DNA from: Azoarcus sp. TTM-91 | Lineage (GTDB): Bacteria; Pseudomonadota; Gammaproteobacteria; Burkholderiales; Rhodocyclaceae | NCBI RefSeq assembly: GCF_012911025.1 | Contig: NZ_WUEI01000029.1 | Coordinates: forward strand, 1-49,876 | Direction: 5' to 3' | Length of the DNA stretch: 49,876 nucleotides | Shown: piece after piece, positions 16,123-23,993 of the stretch | Layout of the letters: each line of letters begins with the position of its first letter | How positions within the stretch are numbered: the stretch's first letter is position 1 | The notes under the pieces: generated by a model | Databases searched by the model: none | Told to the model about the DNA's origin: nothing | The model's input: the letters and a program-made list of their open reading frames with translations, nothing else | Made by a program: the position numbers and the translations under genes

Positions 16123-18789
16123 CTAGGCGGCGATGGACTCGCCCGCTCCCTGGGCAGCGGGCGGCGTCTGCAGGCTCGCCAGCGAGGCGGCGAAATCCTC
16201 CGCCGCCTGCGGCCGGCCGAACAGGAAACCCTGCAGCAAGTCGCAGCCCTGGCGGGTCAGGAAGTCCCGCTGGTACTCGGTTTCCACCCCTTCGGCAACA
16301 ACCTGCTGGCCAAGGTTGTGGGCAAGGGCGATGACCGCCGCGGCGATCTCGCCATCCTCGCCGCCCTCGCGGATGTCGTGGACGAAGCTGCGGTCTATCT
16401 TCAGCGTCTGCACCTGGAAGCGCTTGAGGTAGGCGAGCGAGGAATAGCCTGAGCCGAAGTCGTCTATCGCCAGGCTGACGCCCATGGCGCGCAGCTGGGC
16501 GAGGATGTGCACCGTGCGGTCGGCGTCGCGCATCAGCATTGTTTCGGTGAGCTCGAGTTCCAGCAGGTGGGCGGGCAGATCGTTGGCGTTGAGCGCTTCA
16601 CGGACGAGGGCGACGATGTCCTGATGCACGAATTGCTGGGCGGAGAGGTTTACCGCCACCGGCACCAGCATCCGGCCCTCCTCCTGCCAGGCGCGCAGTT
16701 GGCGGCAGGTCTCGCGGATCACCCATTCGCCGATGGGTACGATGAGGCCGGATTCTTCCGCCACCGGAACGAAGCGGCCGGGCGAGAGCAGGCCCAGTTC
16801 TGGATGCTGCCAGCGCAGCAGCGCTTCGGCGGCGACCACCGCATGGCCGCGGGCGCAGACCTTGGGTTGGTAGTGCAGCCGCAGTTCGCCGCGCTCCAGT
16901 GCGCCGCGCAGCTGGTTCTCCAGCAGCAGTTCGCCCAGCGAGGCGGTGTTCATGTCGGCGGAGTAGAACTGGAAGCCATTGCGGCCGTCGTCCTTGGCAC
17001 GGTACATGGCGGTATCGGCATTGCGCAGCAGCACCGACTCGTTCTGGCCATCTTCCGGGTAGAGAGCGATGCCGACGCTGCCGGTCACCGTCAACGCGTG
17101 CGGGCCGAGCTGGAAGGGCGAGGCCAGGGCGGAGAGCAGCTTGCGCGCGATCATCGCCGCGTCCTGCGCGTGCTCCAGCTCGGGTAGCACGATGACGAAC
17201 TCGTCGCCGCCCTGGCGCGCCACGGTGTCGGTGTCCCGCACTGCGCCCAGGCAGCGCTGGGTGACCTGGATCAGCAGCGCGTCGCCTACCTCGTGACCGA
17301 GGGTGTCGTTGATGGTCTTGAAGCGGTCGAGGTCGAGGAAGAGCACTGCGGCGCGGCGCTTGTCGCGGCGCGACTGCAGGATGGCCTGGTTCAACCTGTC
17401 CTGCAGCAGCAGGCGGTTGGGCAGGCCGGTGAGGGCGTCATGATTGGCCAGGTGGCGGATGCGCGCCTCGGTCTGTTTGCGCTCGGTGATGTCGGAAAAA
17501 ATGCCGATGTAGTGCGTCGGCGTGCCCTCCGCATCCCGCACCGCGGTGATGGACAGCCATTCCGGATACACGTCGCCGCTCTGCCGCCGGTTCCAGATTT
17601 CGCCCTGCCATTGGCCGCGCCGCGCCAGCGTGGCCCACATGTCGCGGTAGAAGCCGGCATCCTGGCGGCCCGAGCTCAGCAGCTTGGGCGTCTGGCCGAT
17701 GACCTGGGCGGGGGCGAAACCGGTGATGCGGGAGAAGGCCGGATTCACCGCGACGATGCGGGATTCGGCATCGGTGATGGTCATGCCTTCGGTGGCGTTG
17801 GTGAATACGGTGGCGTAGAGGTGAAGTTCCTCCTGGGTTTGGCGCAGCGTGGCGATGCGGTCCTGCAGGTTCTGATTCGCCCGCACCAGGGCGCGGCTGG
17901 CGCGGCCCAGGCGGGCAATCACGATGGCGAGGTAGGCGGCCAGTACCAGCGCGGCGACGAAGAGTAGCACCCGGTGTACATGCGCACGAAGGGCGCCATG
18001 GCTGTAGCCCTCGTTGTAGAGCCCGACCATGCGTTCGCCGGCTTCCGCCGTGGGCAACTCCAGGATGTCGCGTACCGCGGAGTCGACGATGGGCTTGCGC
18101 TCGAGGATAACGTTGGCATGGGCGAGCAGGTTGCGCAGGCGGGGGGCCTGGGGGTACTCCGGGTCGGCGGCCATCTGTTGCAGGTGCCCCAGGCTGAGTA
18201 CCAGTTGCTGAGCGAGGTCGGCGTCGCCATTGAGGGCGTAGGTGGTGACGCCGCGGGCGAAGATGCCGATCTCCCGCGAAAGAGCCGGCGGGGCGGCGCC
18301 TTCGCTGATGAAGTTCTGGATGGCGGCGGGGAAGTAGGCCTGCGAGTTGCGCAGGATGGCGACTTCGCGCTGATAGCGGTCTATCGCTTCCGCCTTGAGC
18401 GCTGCCAACCGGCGGTATTCGGCCAGCGTGTCCAGCAGGCGGGCGCCGTCGATCGCGGTAAGGTAGGCCGGCGGTGCGCCTATGGCCTGCAGCGTGGCCT
18501 GCTGGGTGGTGAGGGTGCGGGAGAGGGTGTCGAAATCCCGATGCAGGGCCAGGCGGTTGGCCAGGGTGGCGGCGTTGAGCTGCACGTCGCCCTGGCGCAG
18601 CTTGTCCAGCGCGCGGGTGTAGTGCTGGTGCTCTTCCACCGAAACCGAGTCTGCCCCGGCGAAGAGCCAGCCCAGCACCGCCGCCGCGAGCAGGGCGAGC
18701 AGCAGGCTGCGCAGCAGGCGCAGGTAGTCGGCCTTGTCACGCGGCGGCGGGGTGTCGCCGGCCGCTTGCAGCTGACCGCGAAGGCTCAT
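16123..18789 (-). CDS. Membrane PAS-GGDEF-EAL c-di-GMP protein with periplasmic helical sensor
   Basis: An 888-residue inner-membrane protein. Helices at about 24-44 and 272-293 enclose a ~225-residue all-helical periplasmic domain resembling the DAHL class of ligand-binding domains. Then come PAS (about 320-440), GGDEF (about 440-610) and EAL (about 620-870). The GGDEF site is intact (527-531), and an RxxD product-inhibition site (RDTD) lies exactly five residues before it. EAL residues are present: EALLRW 655-660, NLSAQQF, ELTET, DDFGSGYSSL, KIDRSF and VAEGVE. Both synthesis and breakdown of c-di-GMP are therefore possible. The ATG at 18789 overlaps the peroxidase stop by 4 nt (ATGA), which implies coupled expression. 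Confidence 0.92.
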   Translation of the reverse strand: MSLRGQLQAAGDTPPPRDKADYLRLLRSLLLALLAAAVLGWLFAGADSVSVEEHQHYTRALDKLRQGDVQLNAATLANRLALHRDFDTLSRTLTTQQATLQAIGAPPAYLTAIDGARLLDTLAEYRRLAALKAEAIDRYQREVAILRNSQAYFPAAIQNFISEGAAPPALSREIGIFARGVTTYALNGDADLAQQLVLSLGHLQQMAADPEYPQAPRLRNLLAHANVILERKPIVDSAVRDILELPTAEAGERMVGLYNEGYSHGALRAHVHRVLLFVAALVLAAYLAIVIARLGRASRALVRANQNLQDRIATLRQTQEELHLYATVFTNATEGMTITDAESRIVAVNPAFSRITGFAPAQVIGQTPKLLSSGRQDAGFYRDMWATLARRGQWQGEIWNRRQSGDVYPEWLSITAVRDAEGTPTHYIGIFSDITERKQTEARIRHLANHDALTGLPNRLLLQDRLNQAILQSRRDKRRAAVLFLDLDRFKTINDTLGHEVGDALLIQVTQRCLGAVRDTDTVARQGGDEFVIVLPELEHAQDAAMIARKLLSALASPFQLGPHALTVTGSVGIALYPEDGQNESVLLRNADTAMYRAKDDGRNGFQFYSADMNTASLGELLLENQLRGALERGELRLHYQPKVCARGHAVVAAEALLRWQHPELGLLSPGRFVPVAEESGLIVPIGEWVIRETCRQLRAWQEEGRMLVPVAVNLSAQQFVHQDIVALVREALNANDLPAHLLELELTETMLMRDADRTVHILAQLRAMGVSLAIDDFGSGYSSLAYLKRFQVQTLKIDRSFVHDIREGGEDGEIAAAVIALAHNLGQQVVAEGVETEYQRDFLTRQGCDLLQGFLFGRPQAAEDFAASLASLQTPPAAQGAGESIAA

Positions 18790-19871
18790 CGTATGGCCTC
18801 GCCGCGCAACTGGCCGGTGAGGCTGTTGAGGAAGGCGATGAGCACCCTGCGGTCCTCGACGCTGAGTTCGCGGCCGAGCTGGTACCAGGCCATCACCACC
18901 ACCGCTTCGTCCAGCGTGGCGGCGGAGCCGTCGTGGAAGTAGGGCGCGGTCAGGGCGATGTTGCGCAGGCTGGGGACCTTGAAGACGTGCCGGTCTTCCT
19001 CCCGGCCGGTGACGGTGAAGCGGCCCAGGTCGGCGTCTTCCACCGCCCGCTGGCGCGCGGCGAAGTAGTCGCCCATGACGCCGAAGCGCTGGAACATGTT
19101 GCCGCCAATGTTGATGCCTTGGTGGCAACTTGCACAACCGTAGTCCTTGAAGCGCTGGTAGCCCTCGCGCGCGTCCTCGCCGATGGCGTCATGCTCGCCG
19201 CGCAGGTAGCGGTCGAACGGGGCGTCGGGGGTGATCAGGGTGCGTTCGAACTGGGCCAGTGCGTCTGCCACCGTGGCCGGCGTGATGCCCGCGGGGTAGA
19301 GCAGGTTGAAGCGTTCGTGGTAATCGCGGTCGGCGGTGAGGCGGGCAATGACGTCCATCCAGTTGGAGGCCATTTCCAGCGGATTGGTCAGCGGACCGCT
19401 GACCTGCTCTTCCAGCGTCGCCGCCCGGCCATCCCAGAACTGGACGACGTTGAATGCACTGTTCAGCACCGTCGGCGTGTTGATCGTGCCCACCGCGCCA
19501 GCGACGCCGATGGAGCGCGCCCGGCGGTCGGTGCCGCCTTGGTTCAGCGGATGGCAGCTGGCGCAGGAAATGGTGTGATCGCGGGAGAGTATCGGGTCGT
19601 GGAACAGCCTTTCGCCGAGGGCGGCCTTGCTGGTATCCACTTCGACGCTGCGAGGCAGCGGAGAGAGCGGTTCGGTGCGGCGCATGCCCTCGGTAAGGGC
19701 GGTGGTGGCCTTGCGACTGTTTTCCTCGGGGGCGCCGCGCCAAGTGAGCGACAGCAGCAATCCCGCCGACAAAGCGATCAAGCCCGCCACGGTGAGCGGC
19801 GGGAGCAGGGAGGAGAAGCTGCGTTTCACGGCCGGCATGGTATAGCGGCGGTGCGGGGCGGCATTGAGCAT
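18786..19871 (-). CDS. Di-heme cytochrome c peroxidase family protein
   Basis: A 361-residue exported di-heme c-type protein of the bacterial cytochrome c peroxidase/MauG family. One hydrophobic segment near residues 26-46 is a signal anchor or signal peptide. Two heme-binding CASCH motifs (codons at about 19551-19565 and 19122-19136) fit one heme per domain. The intervening LGERLFHDPILSRD and NTPTVLNSAF segments and the late VPSLRNIALTAPYFHDG are family hallmarks. It would reduce H2O2 with electrons from small c-type cytochromes, or oxidise another partner, in the periplasm. The start is uncertain: ATG 19871, with ATG 19838 an alternative. It overlaps the downstream c-di-GMP gene by 4 nt. 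Confidence 0.9.
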   Translation of the reverse strand: MLNAAPHRRYTMPAVKRSFSSLLPPLTVAGLIALSAGLLLSLTWRGAPEENSRKATTALTEGMRRTEPLSPLPRSVEVDTSKAALGERLFHDPILSRDHTISCASCHPLNQGGTDRRARSIGVAGAVGTINTPTVLNSAFNVVQFWDGRAATLEEQVSGPLTNPLEMASNWMDVIARLTADRDYHERFNLLYPAGITPATVADALAQFERTLITPDAPFDRYLRGEHDAIGEDAREGYQRFKDYGCASCHQGINIGGNMFQRFGVMGDYFAARQRAVEDADLGRFTVTGREEDRHVFKVPSLRNIALTAPYFHDGSAATLDEAVVVMAWYQLGRELSVEDRRVLIAFLNSLTGQLRGEAIR

Positions 19872-20019
19872 GGTCAAGGAATGGGGAAGTCCCTGTCATT
19901 CGGCCGCCGGATGGGAATTGACGCTCTCGCCCGCCGGAGCGGATGATCGCTGCCACGCGGTCTTGCGCCTGCGGGTGGCGTGAGGCATGGAGGTGTCCCT
20001 GCACGGAGGTCTTCTTCCT

Positions 20020-21975
20020 ATGCCTGTCACGATGGATGCTTCGGGTGGCGCTGCAGGACACAAGCCGGCCGGCGCGCTGGGCGTGACATCGGCGATGCTG
20101 GCTTTCGTGCTCCTCGCTGCCTGGCTGGCCTGGGGGGCGCTTGAGCAGCGCAAGGAAGCTGCGCTGCAGCAGCGCCTGCAGGCAGAGGCCAACGGGATCG
20201 CGCTCAAAGTCGAGGAGCGTTTTCGCGGATACCGCCAGGTTCTGCGCGGCGCGCGCGCTCTCTATATGGCGTCCGATTCGGTGGAAGGCCGCGAATGGGC
20301 GGAGTATGTCGCCGGACTGACGTTGAGCGAGGATTACCGCGGCATCCAGGGTGTAGGCTTCAGCCGCTGGCTGACCCCGGCGGCGCGGCTTGAGCTGGAA
20401 GCCCGCATGCAAGCGGATGGCCTCACCGGCTACAGGGTGTGGCCGGCTGGGGAGCGGGAGCACTATTCCGCCATTGTTGCATTGGAGCCCCAGGATCGGC
20501 GCAACAGGCGGGCACTCGGCTTCGACATGTTTTCAGACCCCACGCGGCGCGAGGCGATGACGCGGGCGGTTGAAGTGAGTGAAGGCGCATTGAGCGGGCC
20601 GGTCGTCCTGGTCCAGGAGGACGGCGTCGCCCAGCAGCGTGGCGTGCTGCTCTATCTCGCGGTGTTTCGTGGCGGCGTCAAGGCAAACGACACCATAAGC
20701 CGTTGGCAGGAACTGCAGGGCTGGGTCTACAGCCCGTTCCGGATGGATGACCTGATGGAAGGGGCCCTGGGCCGCTTCACCAGCGACATGCGCGTGCGTG
20801 TGCGGGACCTTTCCCCCGGCTCCCAGCCCGCCTTGCTGTTCGACAGTGAACCGGACGCCAGCGACGAGGCCGGCGCTCTGCGCTATGAGCGCCGCCTGGT
20901 GCTCGGCGGGCGGGAGTGGCTGCTCGAGTTTTCCGCCCGGCCGGATTTCTCCGCGGGAGAGCGTCCGCTGGTCGAACTAGGCGTCATCGTGCTGATCGGG
21001 GGCTTGCTGCTGGTGGTGACCTGGTCGCTGGCGGTTACCCGGGCCCGGGCGCGGGCGCTGGCGATCGTTTCCGGCTCGCTGCGACAGCGGGAGGCGCAGT
21101 ACCGGGCCATCGTCAATCTTTCCCATGAGGGGATCGCCACGGTGGATCAGGACGGGCGACTCACCTATGTGAATCCGCGCCTCGCCGAAATGTTGCGGCA
21201 GCCGGCGGACAAGCTGCGCGGAGGCTCGTTCTGCCGTTATTGCCCGGACTTGTGCAATGAACCCGTCAGCGAGAGGGCAGAGCGGCTGCGTCAGGGCAAC
21301 GGCCGCAGCCTGGAGATGGAACTCGAGAGGGAAGATGGCAGCCAGCTCACCGTGCTGGTCTCGGACGCCCCCTTGGTGGACGCCGATGGCCGGCTGAACG
21401 GCGCGACGCTGATGGTGGTGGATATCACCGAACGCAAGGCGTCGGAGCGCCGGATCAACCATCTCGCCACGCATGATGGCCTGACCGACATCGCGAACCG
21501 GGCCCGCTTCGAGGAATTGCTGGGCGAGGCCATCGTTCGTGCCGCCCGCTACCGGCACAGCTTCGCACTTCTCTTCGTCGACCTCGATCACTTCAAGGAG
21601 GTAAATGACAGCCACGGTCACCTGGTGGGCGATGCGCTGCTGGTCGAGGCGGTGAAGCGGATGAAAATTTGCCTGCGCGCCAGCGATACGCCGGCAAGGC
21701 AAGGCGGCGACGAGTTCGTGGTGCTGCTGCCGGAAACGAAATCGCTGCAGGATGCGGAGAGGGTGGCTGAAAAAATACGGGTTGAACTTGCACGGCCTTT
21801 CGAGGTGGAGGGCCGCAGGCTCAACATTTCGTCCAGCATAGGTGTGGTGTTCTACCCGGAGCATGGTGGTGATGCGGATACCTTGCTGCGGCACGCTGAT
21901 GAAGCGATGTACCAGGCCAAGTCCGCCGGACGCGATCGTGTCGTCGTCTATGGCGCTGACAGTGAGAAAGCCTAG
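20020..21975 (+). CDS. CHASE-PAS-GGDEF diguanylate cyclase
   Basis: A 651-residue membrane diguanylate cyclase. Helices at about 19-41 and 319-340 flank a periplasmic CHASE domain (about 75-265: YRGIQGVGFSRWLTP, ALGFDMFSDPTRREAM). A PAS domain (about 355-475) carries an unusual Cys405-x2-Cys408-x3-Cys412 cluster. The GGDEF domain is intact (GGDEF 562-566), with an RxxD inhibition site (RASD 553-556) five residues before it. GGAGGT at 20005-20010 with 9-nt spacing fixes ATG 20020, despite an earlier in-frame ATG at 19987. It is divergent from the peroxidase/GGDEF-EAL pair across about 150 nt, suggesting a shared regulatory region. Confidence 0.92.
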   Translation: MPVTMDASGGAAGHKPAGALGVTSAMLAFVLLAAWLAWGALEQRKEAALQQRLQAEANGIALKVEERFRGYRQVLRGARALYMASDSVEGREWAEYVAGLTLSEDYRGIQGVGFSRWLTPAARLELEARMQADGLTGYRVWPAGEREHYSAIVALEPQDRRNRRALGFDMFSDPTRREAMTRAVEVSEGALSGPVVLVQEDGVAQQRGVLLYLAVFRGGVKANDTISRWQELQGWVYSPFRMDDLMEGALGRFTSDMRVRVRDLSPGSQPALLFDSEPDASDEAGALRYERRLVLGGREWLLEFSARPDFSAGERPLVELGVIVLIGGLLLVVTWSLAVTRARARALAIVSGSLRQREAQYRAIVNLSHEGIATVDQDGRLTYVNPRLAEMLRQPADKLRGGSFCRYCPDLCNEPVSERAERLRQGNGRSLEMELEREDGSQLTVLVSDAPLVDADGRLNGATLMVVDITERKASERRINHLATHDGLTDIANRARFEELLGEAIVRAARYRHSFALLFVDLDHFKEVNDSHGHLVGDALLVEAVKRMKICLRASDTPARQGGDEFVVLLPETKSLQDAERVAEKIRVELARPFEVEGRRLNISSSIGVVFYPEHGGDADTLLRHADEAMYQAKSAGRDRVVVYGADSEKA

Positions 21976-22107
21976 TGTTTCGGGAGCGCGTGGCTGTCCT
22001 TCCGAAGTCAGGTGTTTCAGGCCGAGGAAGGCGGCGAAGTCGACGCAGAAGGCCACGCGGCTATGCCAGCGTGGCCTTCTGCCTGAGCCAAGAACAGGCC
22101 CTTGGGA

Positions 22108-22884
22108 TTACTTCTCGACGAAGGCGCGTTCGATCACATAGTCGCCCGGCTCGCCAATGCGCTTGGAGACCTTGAAGCCGCGGCCATCCAGCAGGTCGCA
22201 GCAGTCCTTCAGCATCGCCGGGCTGCCGCAGATCATGGCGCGGTCGGTTTCCGGGTTCAGTCGCGGCAGACCGATCTCATCGGTCAGCTTGCCGGAATCC
22301 AGCAACTGGGTCAGGCGACCGGTGTTGCGGAAGGGCTCCCGCGTTACCGTGGGGTAGTAGATCAGCTTTTCCTTCACCGCCTCGCCGAAGAATTCGTTCT
22401 CCGGCAGGGTCTTGGTGATGAAGTCGGCGTAGGCCAGTTCGGAGACATAGCGCACGCCGTGGATCAGCACCACTTTCTCGAAGCGTTCGTAGGTTTCCGG
22501 ATCCTGGATCACGCTCATGAAGGGCGCCAAGCCGGTGCCGGTGGAAAGCAGGTACAGGTTCTTGCCCGGGTTCAGATCGTGCAGCACCAGCGTGCCGGTA
22601 GGCTTCTTGCTCACGACGATGGCATCGCCTTCGCGCAAGTGCTGGAGGCGGGAGGTCAGCGGACCGTTGGGCACCTTGATGCTGAAAAACTCCAGGTGCT
22701 CTTCGTAGTTGGGGCTGGCGATACTGTAGGCGCGGGTGAGCGGGCGGCCGTCGACTTCCAGGCCGATCATCACGAACTGACCGTTTTCGAAGCGCAGGCC
22801 GGGATCGCGGGTGGTGCGGAAGCTGAAAAGGGAGTCGTTCCAGTGATGGACGCTGAGAACACGTTCCTGGAGCAGGTTGCTCAT
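22108..22884 (-). CDS. fpr: Ferredoxin/flavodoxin-NADP(+) reductase
   Basis: A 258-residue soluble FAD enzyme moving electrons between NADPH and ferredoxin or flavodoxin, used for Fe-S cluster and oxidative-stress repair. The FAD-binding RAYS motif is at 51-54 (RPLTRAYSIASP). The NADP part shows STGTGLAPFMSV and MICGSPAML. The C-terminus VIERAFVEK is the short bacterial FPR type with a terminal FVEK extension. ATG 22884 is preferred: AGG lies just upstream and the protein then begins MSNLLQERVL as in the family. It is divergent from the LysR gene with 106 nt between them. Confidence 0.94.
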   Translation of the reverse strand: MSNLLQERVLSVHHWNDSLFSFRTTRDPGLRFENGQFVMIGLEVDGRPLTRAYSIASPNYEEHLEFFSIKVPNGPLTSRLQHLREGDAIVVSKKPTGTLVLHDLNPGKNLYLLSTGTGLAPFMSVIQDPETYERFEKVVLIHGVRYVSELAYADFITKTLPENEFFGEAVKEKLIYYPTVTREPFRNTGRLTQLLDSGKLTDEIGLPRLNPETDRAMICGSPAMLKDCCDLLDGRGFKVSKRIGEPGDYVIERAFVEK

Positions 22885-22919
22885 GATGGACCTATGAAGT
22901 AGCGGACGGAATTCGGTTA

Positions 22920-22980
22920 GTAGGGATTTTAAATGCGAAGCTTTAGCGATTAGTTGGATAATTTCTATAAAGCTAATAAG
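22920..22980. promoter_or_regulatory. Divergent promoter/operator region between fpr and the LysR gene
   Basis: A markedly AT-rich stretch in GC-rich DNA. It holds the inverted repeat TTAGC (22943-22947)/GCTAA (22972-22976), overlapping AGCTTT (22939-22944)/AAAGCT (22969-22974), and a shorter ATA-N5-TAT palindrome at 22958-22968. LysR regulators commonly bind such AT-rich dyads. No clear -35/-10 pair is seen for fpr, which fits an activator-dependent promoter. Confidence 0.5.
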
Positions 22981-22990
22981 TTCGGTGAAT

Positions 22991-23917
22991 ATGCGATACA
23001 CCCTGCGCCAACTCGAGGCCTTCGTGGCCATTGCCCGCAACGAGAACGTTTCCCGCGCTGCGGAGGCCCTCAGCCTTTCCCAGTCGGCGACTAGCAATGC
23101 CTTGGCGGAACTGGAGAATCAGTTCGATCAGCGGCTTTTTGACCGCCATGGCCGCCGCCTGAAGCTGAACGAACAGGGCCGGCTGCTGCTGCCGCGGGCG
23201 GTGGAGTTGCTGGACCGCGCGCAGGAGATCGAAGCACTTTTGAGCGGCGAGCGCGGCCTAGGCAGTCTGAAGGTGGGGGCGACGCTGACGGTTGGCAACT
23301 ACCTTGTTCCCCTGATCGCGGCCAATTTCCTGCAGCGTCACCCTGAAAGCCGCGTTCAGCTTCAGGTGCATAACACGGCTACCATTGTCGGCCTGGTCGC
23401 CCGTTACGAGATCGACATCGGACTGGTCGAAGGCGCAGTCAGCGATCCGGAGGTTGAAGTCGCGCCGTGGGTGGAGGACGAACTCGTGGTCTTCTGCGCG
23501 CCGTCCCATCCGCTTGCCAAGCACAAGACCGCGAGCCTGGCCGAACTGGCGGACGAGCACTGGATTCTGCGCGAGCGCGGGTCGGGCACCCGGGAAACCC
23601 TCGAGCAGGCACTACGTCGCGCCAAACATGGCATGACTGTCAGGCTGGAACTGGAGCATACCGAGGCGGTTAAAAGAGCAGTGGAAAGCGGGTTGGGCAT
23701 AGGTTGCATCTCTCGGCTCGCGCTGCGGGACGCGTTCCGCCGCGGCAGCTTGGTGCCGCTGGAGACCCCGGAGCTGGACCTCGAACGTTGTTTCCAGTTC
23801 GCCTGGCACAAGGGCAAGTACCACACCGCGGCTATACGTACCTTTCTGGAGGAGTGCAGGGCGATGACTGCCGGAGCGCATCGCAGCCATGAGATCCGGC
23901 TACCCTTCGTGCCTTGA
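22991..23917 (+). CDS. LysR-family transcriptional regulator divergent from fpr
   Basis: A 308-residue LysR-type regulator. The winged helix-turn-helix is at about residues 1-60 (YTLRQLEAFVAIARNENVSR, then SQSATSNALAELE). A periplasmic-binding-protein-like effector domain follows from about 90 (GSLKVGATLTVGNYLVPL) to 295. In Pseudomonas the LysR regulator FinR is divergent from fprA and activates it under superoxide stress. The same arrangement here suggests the same job, but this rests on synteny. ATG 22991 is used; a GTG lies two codons upstream. The ATG is only 106 nt from the fpr ATG, so control of both genes from the AT-rich gap is likely. Confidence 0.9.
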   Translation: MRYTLRQLEAFVAIARNENVSRAAEALSLSQSATSNALAELENQFDQRLFDRHGRRLKLNEQGRLLLPRAVELLDRAQEIEALLSGERGLGSLKVGATLTVGNYLVPLIAANFLQRHPESRVQLQVHNTATIVGLVARYEIDIGLVEGAVSDPEVEVAPWVEDELVVFCAPSHPLAKHKTASLAELADEHWILRERGSGTRETLEQALRRAKHGMTVRLELEHTEAVKRAVESGLGIGCISRLALRDAFRRGSLVPLETPELDLERCFQFAWHKGKYHTAAIRTFLEECRAMTAGAHRSHEIRLPFVP

Positions 23918-23940
23918 TGCCGGGAATCAGCCCGCATGCA

Positions 23941-23972
23941 AAAGGGCCATGCCCGCGAGGGCATGGCCCTTT
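23941..23972. terminator. Bidirectional intrinsic terminator
   Basis: A perfect 14-bp stem (AAAGGGCCATGCCC and its complement) with loop GCGA, between the convergent LysR and glucan synthase genes. It is 24 nt after the LysR stop and 22 nt after the synthase stop. The stem's A/T ends give short U tracts in both directions. Confidence 0.9.
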
Positions 23973-23993
23973 CCCTTTCAGCACAGGGGCACC

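Noticed and set aside
14307..16334. A ~675-codon plus-strand frame opposite the ABC exporter
   Set aside because: Antisense to a clear ABC transporter; no ribosome-binding site or domain.
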